64,000 nt of DNA, from assembly GCF_001999325.1 (NCBI RefSeq), contig NZ_MVAR01000005.1:55641-119640 (forward strand), read 5' to 3'. Origin of the DNA: Thioalkalivibrio versutus. Its GTDB lineage: Bacteria; Pseudomonadota; Gammaproteobacteria; Ectothiorhodospirales; Ectothiorhodospiraceae. The notes beneath the pieces were generated by a model. It ran no database searches and was not told the origin of the DNA. It saw nothing but the letters and a program-made list of their open reading frames with translations. This document shows, in pieces, positions 15,152 to 23,859 of the stretch. The first letter of the stretch is position 1. Each line of letters opens with the position of its first letter. The position numbers were made by a program, and so were the translations under genes.

Positions 15152-17812
15152 TCACCTGCCGGGTTCTGCCGCAGCGCCCAGTTCCTCCATCGCGGACTGC
15201 AGGGTGCGGACAATCTCTCGCTCGTCGGTGCCGTATTGCGCCGGCAGAACCGGCTCCCCGATGACGACACGCACCCTTCCGCCGAAGCGCGGAAAATGCT
15301 TCCCTGGCGGCAGCACCTCGCGCGTGCCTTCGATCCACACGGGCACCACCGGGACGGGTTGTGCCGCAAGGACGAGCCCGATACCGGGTCGCAGTCTCTG
15401 GAGCGTGCCGTCCGGAGAGCGCTGGCCTTCCGGAAACCAGATCAGGCTGTTGCCCCGCTTCACACTGGCCGCGGCCAGAGCCAGACTCCGGCGCGGAGCG
15501 GACCCGGGGTCAACCGGCAGGACGCGCGCAGTGCGGCTGAGCGCCCCATACAACCGATTGGAGAAGAAATAGTCCTCCAGACCGGCCCAGTACAGCGACT
15601 CGAGATCCTGCCTGCTCAGCGCGGGCAATAGCGCCAGGGGGTCCACGAAACTCAGATGGCGGGGGGCGAGCAGGTAAGGACCGTCGGCCGGAAGACTGCC
15701 CTGGACCTCCACGCGCATCAGCAACCGCGAGAGCAGCCGCGCACAAACCAGCAGCAGGCCGCCGATCACACGACGGGCCGCGCCGGGGGGCTCCAGGTCC
15801 TTTTTTTGGTCTTCGGCGAGCAGCGCTTCCGGATCTACGAGCTGCGCCTTCAGTTCGCCCCGGCCCTCCTTGGCTTCGGAGGCCCCGGCCGCCTCCTGCA
15901 GCAGATCCCGGACCGTCTCGACGCGTTCGATCGCCGAATCATCCAGGTCGATCCCGGCGCGATCCTGCAGCGCAAGCGTGAGGTCGACCCAGCTGAGCGA
16001 ATCGATCCCGAGCTCCTCGGCGAGGCTACTGTCGGGCGTAACGCGGATATCATGAAAGCGCTCGGCGAGGTAGTTCCAGGTACGTTCGGCGCCCGGGTCC
16101 GAGAGCAGCTGCTGGTCCTCGGGGGCCATCGACTCCGGAGAGACCGGCTCCGGTCGCGCCTCGGAAACGGCATCTTCCTTGCCCAATTCCTCGAAGAGCT
16201 CTTCGAGCTTGTGCCGGCGCAGCTTACCCAGGCGCGTGCGCGGAAGGGGATCGAGCGCAATGCGCACCACGCCCGGGCGGTGATGACTCGGCAGTTCCTC
16301 TGCCCCGCGCTTGACCGCATCCTTCACCCGTTTCTCCAGGTCCTCGCCGGTGACCTCGCGCAACAGCCCCGACTCCGGAACCACGACCGCCGCCAGGCGA
16401 TCGTCATGCGCCAGCACGCCGGCCTCGCGGATCTCGTCAATGCCTTGCAGGGCGCCCTCTACCCGTTCCGGGTCGACGTTCTCGCCCCCGGAGAGCAGGA
16501 TCATCGAGGACTCGCGACCGTGCAGGTGCAGGTAGCCATCGTCGTCGATCTCGCCCGTGTCCCCAGTGCGGAACCAGCCGTCCTCGTCGAGGACCTCCTC
16601 GGTCTTGTCCGGAAGATTCAGGTAGCCGGCAAAGATGTTCGGGCCGCGTGCCATCACCTCGCCGCGCCCGTCGCGGGAATCAGTGTCGTCGATGGCCAGC
16701 TCGACGCCCGGAAGGGGCAGCCCCGCAGCCTCCAGTCGCAACCGGTCCGGGGGGTTGTACGTGAGAATCGGCGCGGTCTCGCTGAGCCCGTAGCCGGTAC
16801 CCACCTCCCAGCCCAACGCCTGCAGATCGCGCCCGAGTTTGGGGTCGAGCGCGGCACCCCCGGCGACCACCAGGCGCAGGCGCGGGGCGAGCCGCTGATG
16901 CAGGCCCTTGAACAGCCTGCGCCCCAGGCGCAGCCCGAATCGCTGGCGCGCCAGTCTCGACAGCCCCAGCATCTGCCGGAACAACAGCGCCACGATCCGC
17001 CCACGCCCCGTAACCCGGTCCTCCAGGGCCTTCCACACGGCCTCGTAAAGCCGCGGCACCCCCAGCATCACCGTTGCCTCGCCGTCGCGCAGGCCGCGCA
17101 CGATCTGCGGCCCTACCAGGGAGAACGGCACGATGATGGGCGCCCCGAGGGTCAGGGGGACCAGGATGCCGACCGTAAAGGGATAGACGTGGTGGAACGG
17201 CAGCGGGACCAGGACCCGGTCGCGATGGTCCGCGATTTCCTCCGCACACAGCGCGTCGACATTGCTCGTCAGGTTCCGGTGGGTCAGCGGCACGCCCTTC
17301 GGCGGTCCGGTGGTACCGGAGGTGTAGAAGACCGCCGCGACATCGTCGTGTCGCGCAACCGACGATGCCGCATCCTGCTTCAGAAGCCCCTCCCACGCCT
17401 TGGAAGCCTCCGGCTCGGCATCAAAGAGACAGGTGCGCACCTCGCCCAAATCATCCGGGAGGCGCTGTTCCAGCCTCGACGTAGTGAAGATGAAGCGCGG
17501 CCGCGAATCGGACAGGGCGTGCTGCAGATCCTCGGAGGGCATCTGCGTGTCCAGGGGAACCACAGTGCCCCCCGCGTTCATCACCCCCAGCGCGGCGATG
17601 ACCCACTCCGGGCTGTTCGGGGCGAACAGCCCCACCCGGTCTCCGCGTTCCAGGCCGGCCTCCCGGAGTCCGGCCGCCAGACGCCCGGCTCGCTCGAGCA
17701 GATCCGCCCGCGAAGTGGTTTCGAGGCCATCGCGGGTCATCGCGACGACCGCCACCTGCCCCTCCTCCGGCGACTGCGAGGCGAAGAGTTCGTCGACGGT
17801 CTGGGCATTCAT
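15152..17812 (-). CDS. Three-domain acyl-activating enzyme: adenylation - carrier - PlsC-type acyltransferase
   Basis: An 886-residue fusion. Residues about 1-530 form an AMP-forming acyl-CoA/ACP synthetase (VFYTSGTTGPPKGVPLTH, GYGLSETAP, FRTGDTGEIDDDG, RTRLGKLRR). Residues about 570-640 are an acyl-carrier domain with the phosphopantetheine serine near 605 (LGIDSLSW). The carboxy part is a 1-acylglycerophosphate acyltransferase with HLSFVD (HX4D, 719-724) and FPEGQRS near 793. Inferred job: activate a free fatty acid, load it on its own carrier arm and pass it to a lysophospholipid. E. coli Aas does similar chemistry in the opposite domain order without a built-in carrier. ATG 17812 has GGAGG eight bases upstream; a TTG at 17842 is rejected. 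Confidence 0.88.
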   Translation of the reverse strand: MNAQTVDELFASQSPEEGQVAVVAMTRDGLETTSRADLLERAGRLAAGLREAGLERGDRVGLFAPNSPEWVIAALGVMNAGGTVVPLDTQMPSEDLQHALSDSRPRFIFTTSRLEQRLPDDLGEVRTCLFDAEPEASKAWEGLLKQDAASSVARHDDVAAVFYTSGTTGPPKGVPLTHRNLTSNVDALCAEEIADHRDRVLVPLPFHHVYPFTVGILVPLTLGAPIIVPFSLVGPQIVRGLRDGEATVMLGVPRLYEAVWKALEDRVTGRGRIVALLFRQMLGLSRLARQRFGLRLGRRLFKGLHQRLAPRLRLVVAGGAALDPKLGRDLQALGWEVGTGYGLSETAPILTYNPPDRLRLEAAGLPLPGVELAIDDTDSRDGRGEVMARGPNIFAGYLNLPDKTEEVLDEDGWFRTGDTGEIDDDGYLHLHGRESSMILLSGGENVDPERVEGALQGIDEIREAGVLAHDDRLAAVVVPESGLLREVTGEDLEKRVKDAVKRGAEELPSHHRPGVVRIALDPLPRTRLGKLRRHKLEELFEELGKEDAVSEARPEPVSPESMAPEDQQLLSDPGAERTWNYLAERFHDIRVTPDSSLAEELGIDSLSWVDLTLALQDRAGIDLDDSAIERVETVRDLLQEAAGASEAKEGRGELKAQLVDPEALLAEDQKKDLEPPGAARRVIGGLLLVCARLLSRLLMRVEVQGSLPADGPYLLAPRHLSFVDPLALLPALSRQDLESLYWAGLEDYFFSNRLYGALSRTARVLPVDPGSAPRRSLALAAASVKRGNSLIWFPEGQRSPDGTLQRLRPGIGLVLAAQPVPVVPVWIEGTREVLPPGKHFPRFGGRVRVVIGEPVLPAQYGTDEREIVRTLQSAMEELGAAAEPGR

Positions 17813-17838
17813 GTCGGAAACCTCCAGGGAAACACGGA

Positions 17839-20800
17839 TCAATGTGCCGCGTCGGGCTCGGCCCCGCCGGTGCGATTCTCGTCGCGCACGCGTTCCTCCG
17901 GCTTCAGCAGCCGGAAGCGGCAGTCGTCGCCGGGCGCCAACTCCCGGTAATGACCGCGGTAAGCCACCATGATCGAGTGGGTGGTATAGGCACCGCTGCG
18001 GATCTCCAGCAACTCGCGGGTGGCCTCCACCTCCAGCGTTTGGTTGCGATAATGCAATCGCACCTTCACGCAGTGCAGTTCCGGGGGGAACACCGGATCG
18101 AAGTGGAGCACGTTACCCCGCATGTCGATCCCCAGGTAGCAACGCTGAACCAGATCGACGCTCCCGGCCATCGCGCCGACATGGATGCCCTCGGGCGTCG
18201 TACCGCCCTGGATGTCCTCGAGGTCACTGTCCAGGACGCGCTGAAAGAGATCCCAGGAATGGGAGCGGTCAGACCGCGCCATCACCCAGGAATGCGGCAC
18301 GTGGCTCAGGGTCGAGCCGTGCGAGGTGCGGGCCAGGTAGTAATCGACGTTGCGCGGGATCATCGACGGATCGAACGGATAGCCGAGCTGTTCGAACAGC
18401 ATCGCCAGCTCCTCCGCCGAGAACAGATAGAACATCATCAGGACGTCGGCCTGCTTTGAGACCTTGTAGCGATTTGACGAATCGCCCTCGGCCTCCAGGA
18501 TCCGGTCCAGGCGCTGGATATCACCGTAGCGTTCCCGGTACTCCTGCCAGTCGAACTCTGCGAGCTGTTCATAGCCCTCGAACTGACAGATGATCCCGTC
18601 CGCGTCCATCGGCACGCGCAGCTTGCGGCTGATCTCGTCCCAGAGATCGAGTTCCGCGTCGTCCAGGCCGACACGTTCCCGCAGCTCCCGCCAGCGGATC
18701 TCCGGAAGCAGGTCGATGACGTCCCGCGCGCGGGTCAGTACCCAGGCCGCCATCACGTTGGTGTAGGCATTGTTGTCCACCCCGCCCTGGGCCTCGGGGT
18801 CGGCGTCCGGATACGCGGTGTGATACTCGTCCGGCCCCATCACACCCTTGATCTCGTAGCGCTCCAGGTTCGGGTTATAGACCGATGCACTGGCCCAGAA
18901 CCGGGCGATCTCCAACAGCATCTCCGCCCCGTAGAAGTTCATGAACTCCTGGTCACCGGTGGCCTGGAAGTACTGCCACAGGTTGTAGGCGATCGCGGAG
19001 TTGATGTGCCGCTGCCGGTGGGAGGTATCCGGGAGCCACCGCCCCGAAGTCGGGTTCAAATGCAGTCGCTGCGTCTCCTCGCGTCCGTCGCTGCCGCTCT
19101 GCCAGGGATACATCGCGCCCCGATAGCCGGCCTCAAGCGCCGCCTGCCGGGCCTCCCCGAGGCGGCGATAGCGGTAGCGGAGCAGCGCCCGGGTCAGCAT
19201 CGGAATACGCAGGTTCAGGAAGGGGAAGATGAACAACTCGTCCCAGAAGACATGTCCGCGGTAGGCCTCGCCGTGCCAGCCCCGCGCGGGGATGCCGGTA
19301 TCGAGATCGACCGAGTGCTTCGAGGTGGTCTGCAGCAGGTGAAAGATGTGGATCCGCAGCTTGAGTTCGGTATCCGGCGCCGCGTCATCCTCGAGCGCAA
19401 TGTCGCATTCCCCCCACAGGTGGCGCCAGGCCATCTCGTGGCGGGCCCGAAGGGCGTCGAAATCACCGGCACGGCCGAGGGTTCGGAGGGCCTCTATGCC
19501 GGGTTCGGCGATCGCGGCATCACGCGACGAGTACAGCGCGAGGACCTTCTCAATCCGGAGGTTAGCGCGTTCCGGCAGATCGAGGATGATCTCCTGCGCC
19601 ACGCCCTGCGCCTCCCGCAGCGTTTGGCGCTCGACCCCGGCCTCCACGCCTTCGTGGTACACACGGGTGCGGGCGGCCTGCGCAATGTCGAGCCGGGACT
19701 GGTTGGTCCGGGCCCGAAGAAAGAGGGTGTCGTCGCCCCGGTGGTCCGCCTCGAGAATCTCGAGATGGCGGTTCTCGAGCCCCCGGTAGCGCGCCACGCC
19801 ATCATTGACCACCCCGCCGTCGAGCGCGGAATGCAGGGTGACCCGTCCCGACCAGTCCTCCGCGGTCAGCTCCACGCACAGGGCCGCGAGGTGCGGGTTA
19901 TCCATGCTGACCAACCGACGCTCGCGCCACTGCGTGGTACGGCCCGCCGGATCGCGGAAACGCACGCTGCGCAGCAACAGGCCGCGGTCAACATCGAGTT
20001 CCTGTGCAAACGACAGGATCTCCGTGTCGTCAAGCCGGAACCAGTCGCCGTCATCCACGCGGAAGGTCAGCGGCAAGGCGTTGGGTAGGTTGACTAGGTC
20101 CTCGTTCTCGACCTTCCTACCGGCCACCTCGCTGATCAGGCGGTTGTAGCCGCCGGCGAGATAGGTGCCCGGGTAATGCACGTCATCCGCCCACGCGTCC
20201 GGCGCGGCACCCCGCATCGCGAAATACCCGTTGCCCAGCGTGCACAGCGCCTCGCGCAGACGCTCCTGCCAGGGACGGTAGCCGGAGTAGCGCAACACCC
20301 AGCCTCCCTTGTCCCGTGTATCCGCCGCCGCGGCATCGGAGACGCGCGCCGCCAGAATCCCGGTCAGGGACTGGAGCAGACGTTTCACGCCGAGGACGTC
20401 ATCCACCACGCAGTCGGCAGCAGTCGCCCGGGTTTCGTCATGTCGCACCGCGACGCAAATGCCCTCCCCCGCAAGCGCGCGGAAGGCGTCCTCGTCGGTC
20501 AGGTCGTCGCCGACATACACCGGCACGAACTTCTCGCCCGGGCCGTCCACCTCGCCAAGAATCCAGCGCACGGCCTCGCCCTTGTTCCAGTGGATGCCCG
20601 GACCGATATCCAGCACCTTCTTGCCGTGGCCGAGACGCAGTTTCGGGTGTACCTCCAGCACCTCGCGGACGATCGCGCCGACCCGATCCACCTCCGCGGT
20701 GGCGACACGCCGGTAATGCACGGCAATGGAAAAGCGCTTGCGCTCCACCATGTGGCCCTCGATCCCGGCCAGCCGCTGCGTTAGTTCCTGTTCCGCCGCA

Positions 20801-21912
20801 TCCAGTTCGGGGAGGAACTCATCGCCCTTCTCCAGACTTCGGTCGTCGTCCTTCGGACCGGCGATCTCGAAGCCGTGGCTGCCCGCGAGCCACACGGAGT
20901 CGAGGGCGACCAGCTCCCGAAGCTTCATCAGATCGCGACCGCTCACAATGACCACACTGCAGTGCCGGGCCAGCGCCCCCACCGTCGCGCGCATGTCGCC
21001 GGCCAGCCATGCCTGCGTGTGATCCTCGATGATCGGCGTCAGGGTGCCGTCGTAATCCAGAAACACCACCGGACGCGCGGCCTGCAGGCGCGCGAACATC
21101 TCGCTCTCGCGATCCCGGGCACGGGGCAGATCGACGAGCGTGCGTCGGGTCAGTCCGGCGGCACGACTGTAGCGAAGCTCGGCGGCATCGCGGACCACCA
21201 GGTCGGCGCCGAGCTCGAGCAAGGCATCGGCACGGTCGGGACCGGCCATGCCGATCACGGGCCGAAAGCGGCCGCGCACCGCCGCCTCGACACCACTGCC
21301 CGCATCCTCGAGGACCGCGCATTCCTGCGGCGCTACGCCCAGTCGCCGCGCCGCCTCCAGCAGCATCGCCGGATCCGGCTTGCCGGGGATATCCAGCCGC
21401 GCCAGCTCGTTGCCATCCACCCGTACGTCGAAGGCGTCGAGCAAGCCGGCGCTGCGCAGGACGGCCTCCGCATTGCGACTGGAAGAGAACACCGCGGCCG
21501 GGATGCCACCGCGGCGCAGTACATCAAGCAGTCGCAGGGTGCCCGGGAGCGGCTGCACCCGGTTTGCCTCCAGCCAGGCATGGAAATACCGGTTCTTGCG
21601 CCGGCCCAGGCCCGCGACCGTCTCCGCCTCCGGGTCATCCTCGTCGCTGCCGGCCGGCAGTTCGATGCCGCGCGCGTCAAGAAACGTGCGGATGCCCTCG
21701 GCACGAGGGCGCCCGTCCACATACCGGCGATACTCCGCATCGGCGTCGAAGGGCTCGAACGTCTCTCCGAAACGCTCGGCGCGCGCCTCGAGGAACTCGT
21801 CGAACAGGCGCTTCCAGGCCGCGGCGTGGGCGCGTGCCGTATCCGTCACCACCCCGTCCATATCGAACAGCACGGCCCTGGTGTTTGCCCCTCGTTCCGC
21901 CTGATCCTTCAT
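17839..21912 (-). CDS. OtsB1-like fusion: phosphoglucomutase-type HAD + trehalose-6-phosphate phosphatase + GH65 phosphorylase
   Basis: A 1357-residue cytoplasmic protein. Residues about 10-245 are a HAD domain of the beta-phosphoglucomutase type (FDMDGVVTDT with Asp17 and Asp19; FSSSRN; GKPDP; EDAGSG). Residues about 275-510 are trehalose-6-phosphate phosphatase (LDYDGTLTP with Asp286/288, VSGRD, GDDLTDEDAF). Residues about 530-1340 are glycoside hydrolase family 65 with the acid catalyst Glu near 1029 in GPDEYH. This is the architecture of Mycobacterium tuberculosis OtsB1 (Rv2006). Chemically it could dephosphorylate trehalose-6-P, phosphorolyse trehalose (or a related disaccharide) to beta-glucose-1-P, and isomerise that to glucose-6-P; this coupling is inference. 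GGGAGG lies five bases before ATG 21912; ATG 21930 is also possible. Confidence 0.88.
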   Translation of the reverse strand: MKDQAERGANTRAVLFDMDGVVTDTARAHAAAWKRLFDEFLEARAERFGETFEPFDADAEYRRYVDGRPRAEGIRTFLDARGIELPAGSDEDDPEAETVAGLGRRKNRYFHAWLEANRVQPLPGTLRLLDVLRRGGIPAAVFSSSRNAEAVLRSAGLLDAFDVRVDGNELARLDIPGKPDPAMLLEAARRLGVAPQECAVLEDAGSGVEAAVRGRFRPVIGMAGPDRADALLELGADLVVRDAAELRYSRAAGLTRRTLVDLPRARDRESEMFARLQAARPVVFLDYDGTLTPIIEDHTQAWLAGDMRATVGALARHCSVVIVSGRDLMKLRELVALDSVWLAGSHGFEIAGPKDDDRSLEKGDEFLPELDAAEQELTQRLAGIEGHMVERKRFSIAVHYRRVATAEVDRVGAIVREVLEVHPKLRLGHGKKVLDIGPGIHWNKGEAVRWILGEVDGPGEKFVPVYVGDDLTDEDAFRALAGEGICVAVRHDETRATAADCVVDDVLGVKRLLQSLTGILAARVSDAAAADTRDKGGWVLRYSGYRPWQERLREALCTLGNGYFAMRGAAPDAWADDVHYPGTYLAGGYNRLISEVAGRKVENEDLVNLPNALPLTFRVDDGDWFRLDDTEILSFAQELDVDRGLLLRSVRFRDPAGRTTQWRERRLVSMDNPHLAALCVELTAEDWSGRVTLHSALDGGVVNDGVARYRGLENRHLEILEADHRGDDTLFLRARTNQSRLDIAQAARTRVYHEGVEAGVERQTLREAQGVAQEIILDLPERANLRIEKVLALYSSRDAAIAEPGIEALRTLGRAGDFDALRARHEMAWRHLWGECDIALEDDAAPDTELKLRIHIFHLLQTTSKHSVDLDTGIPARGWHGEAYRGHVFWDELFIFPFLNLRIPMLTRALLRYRYRRLGEARQAALEAGYRGAMYPWQSGSDGREETQRLHLNPTSGRWLPDTSHRQRHINSAIAYNLWQYFQATGDQEFMNFYGAEMLLEIARFWASASVYNPNLERYEIKGVMGPDEYHTAYPDADPEAQGGVDNNAYTNVMAAWVLTRARDVIDLLPEIRWRELRERVGLDDAELDLWDEISRKLRVPMDADGIICQFEGYEQLAEFDWQEYRERYGDIQRLDRILEAEGDSSNRYKVSKQADVLMMFYLFSAEELAMLFEQLGYPFDPSMIPRNVDYYLARTSHGSTLSHVPHSWVMARSDRSHSWDLFQRVLDSDLEDIQGGTTPEGIHVGAMAGSVDLVQRCYLGIDMRGNVLHFDPVFPPELHCVKVRLHYRNQTLEVEATRELLEIRSGAYTTHSIMVAYRGHYRELAPGDDCRFRLLKPEERVRDENRTGGAEPDAAH

Positions 21913-22261
21913 GCGGGCCTCCCGCTGCATGAAATCCCTCGGTCGAATGGCGGCGCCTGCAGGCAACCCCCACTCTCATCATACGCATGGAAAGATTTCG
22001 CCAAGAAACCCTGATCTTCGATGAAACCCTGCCGCCGCCACGCGGCACGGATATCACCCTCGCGCAGATAATGAGCACCCCGACTGTCGTGCTGAACGGG
22101 GTTTTTCAGAGTGATTGGCCAATCGAGTTCGCCAAGCGGCTGATCATCATCCCCAGCCCGGAGATCAGGGCACACGCCCCAGGCCTGGGTCGCCCCAAGG
22201 CGCGGGTGTTTCAACGAGGATCGCCTGTTTCCAGGCCATCTTTCATGCGGACTTCTACCGG
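21913..22261. other. Spacer between pfkB and the OtsB1-like gene
   Basis: 349 bp. It contains the ribosome binding site of the fusion gene at its left end and, from 22079, most of the non-coding part of repeat copy 2. Open frames here on either strand resemble nothing known. Confidence 0.4.
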
Positions 22262-22351
22262 TTATGGGAGATCGTCCGGACCGGACCGATCGTTGTCTTC
22301 ACCACGAGTCTCCCGAAAAAACCGCTCGACATCCTCGGCACGGCACATCAC
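22079..22351. repeat. Diverged direct repeat, copy 2 (includes true pfkB 3' end)
   Basis: Partner of 14780-15060. The left two thirds are downstream of pfkB; the right third is the last 30 codons of the intact pfkB. Together the copies flank the 7-kb acyl-ligase/OtsB1 segment as direct repeats. Confidence 0.75.
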
Positions 22352-23227
22352 GGTACCCTCGCTCAACAGCGCGGCGGCACCCGCGGCGACGGCATACCGG
22401 GCCGCACCCCCGAGTGACTTTCCGCCAGCCAGCCCGAGTACGAGAGCAGCCACGAAGCTGTCACCCGCACCCACCGCGCTGCGGGCTTCAACCTCTGGCG
22501 AGGGGAGATGGAAGACACCCTCGGACGAGGCAAACAGCGCCCCTTCCCCGCCAAGGCTCAGCGCGACGATCTCCGAGCCGCCGGCGTCGAGGATCTTCTG
22601 CAGCGCGGCCTCCTGCTCTTCCCGCGAATCCAGATCGGCCCCGGTTAGCTGGCGCAATTCCTGTTTGTTGGGCTTGACCAGGAAGACCCCTTCATCCAGC
22701 GCAGCCTCCAGGGAGGCGCCGGAAGCATCGACAACACAGCGGGTCCCTGCCTGCTTTGCCAGCCGTGCCACCCGGGCCGTGAAATCGTCCGGGACCCCTT
22801 CCGGCAGGCTGCCGCTCACCACCAGATAGCCACCGTCCGAAAGCGCCTCCTCCACACGGTCCAGCGCCCCGCGCCACTCCTTCTCCTGCCACTCCGGACC
22901 CTCCAGAACAAAGCGATATTCCTTTCCGGTCGAGTCCTCGGTCACGTTAAAGCTCTGGCGGGTGCTGCCCTCGATTTCGATCGGCTGTGCTCCATCCAAC
23001 TCGGCTTCCAGCAACCCGCGGTACACGTCGCCCATCGGGCCGCCCACGGCGTAGAGCGCCGTCGCCTCGCCTCCCAGACGCTCGATCACGCGGGCGACAT
23101 TGACGCCACCGCCACCGGGATCGAAACGGCCGCCCGAGCAGCGCAGCTTGTGTTTGCTGACCACCTCCTCCACCGACGTGCTGACGTCGAGTGCGGGATT
23201 CATCGTGAGCGTGACGATCGGTTGCAT
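22262..23227 (-). CDS. pfkB: 6-phosphofructokinase II (PfkB family)
   Basis: A 321-residue sugar kinase of the ribokinase/PfkB family. It tracks E. coli PfkB closely: TLTMNPALDVS, KLRCSGGRFDPGGGGVNVAR, RQSFNVTEDSTG, YLVVSGSLPEGV, KPNKQEL, and the catalytic GAGDSF near residue 250. The expected reaction is ATP-dependent phosphorylation of fructose-6-phosphate; a 1-phosphofructokinase or tagatose-6-phosphate role cannot be fully excluded. GGAGGAAATACG precedes the ATG at 23227. It lies upstream of the trehalose gene on the same strand and beside the debris of a PEP-synthase gene, so this was probably once a glycogen/trehalose-glycolysis cluster. Confidence 0.9.
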   Translation of the reverse strand: MQPIVTLTMNPALDVSTSVEEVVSKHKLRCSGGRFDPGGGGVNVARVIERLGGEATALYAVGGPMGDVYRGLLEAELDGAQPIEIEGSTRQSFNVTEDSTGKEYRFVLEGPEWQEKEWRGALDRVEEALSDGGYLVVSGSLPEGVPDDFTARVARLAKQAGTRCVVDASGASLEAALDEGVFLVKPNKQELRQLTGADLDSREEQEAALQKILDAGGSEIVALSLGGEGALFASSEGVFHLPSPEVEARSAVGAGDSFVAALVLGLAGGKSLGGAARYAVAAGAAALLSEGTVMCRAEDVERFFRETRGEDNDRSGPDDLP

Positions 23228-23260
23228 CGTATTTCCTCCGGTGCTTGCGCGCGGATGTTC

Positions 23261-23592
23261 TCAAGTACCGAATCCGGGTATCGGCGTAGCGCCCCACTCA
23301 TCGGCTGCGAGTTCCTCTGTGCATTCGGCCTGCGCGACCCTCCGCTTCACCATGAAGCTGTCCGGACACTCACCAGGATGCGTTCGATCCCCTGCTCCAC
23401 CCGAAACGCGGCGAACTCCGGGTAGTCGTTCGGGGCCCGACCGCCGAGGCCGGTCTCCACACCGGCGTCCCGGGCCTTTTCCAGCATCACACCGTTCGCG
23501 GCGATGCTCTCGCCGAAGCCGGGATCGCGAGACCACTTGTCCGGCACTGGCGTCCAGGCACCCGCCTGCGCATTGACAGACTTCGCCACCAA
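23261..23592 (-). pseudogene. Frameshifted carboxy-terminal remnant of a PEP synthase-like gene
   Basis: In one minus-strand frame, bases 23592 to about 23360 encode LEKARDAGVETGLGGRAPNDYPEF and VEQGIERILVS, which match the conserved tail of phosphoenolpyruvate synthase/pyruvate water dikinase (compare GICGQAPSDYPEF and VEQGIDSISL). The match then moves to another frame, CPDSFMVKRRVAQAE, fitting the family's PDS..KRRVAEAE ending, and stops at 23261. The long amino-terminal part is gone. The frame change after ILVS shows it is dead. Confidence 0.7.
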
Positions 23593-23736
23593 ACCCCAGT
23601 CTCTAGGCAGACGCTGCGCGGTCCTACGGCCCGGACAAGCAGTTGCGCTTCAGGGGCCACCCGCCACCGCAGCCGGGCGGGTTCCCTGACATCAGTGTAG
23701 CCCACCATCGGAGGGGTCCCGTTGAACGTCACTGAG

Positions 23737-23859
23737 ATGCCCCCGCCACCTCTGGACGGCTATGTGCCGATCGAGGATCACGGCCTGATCGGCGATGGTG
23801 CCAGGACCGGAACGCCGCCGCGTTCGTCCCTGGCCTCCGGCGCTTCGGGCTGCGCATGA
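23737..23859 (+). pseudogene. Amino-terminal stub of a GH15 glucoamylase/trehalase-like gene
   Basis: The frame opens with LDGYVPIEDHGLIGDG, the hallmark start of GH15-family glucoamylase/trehalase proteins (family form: YPPIEDYGLIGDGRTAALV). After GDG the match shifts frame: the next frame reads RNAAAFV, like RTAALV. Only about 40 codons remain before a TGA overlapping the start of the PLD-type gene. Confidence 0.6.

Noticed and set aside
17813..17842. TTG start for the acyl-ligase fusion overlapping the OtsB1-like stop
   Set aside because: A GGAGG site sits eight bases before the ATG at 17812, and the ten extra residues add no family match.
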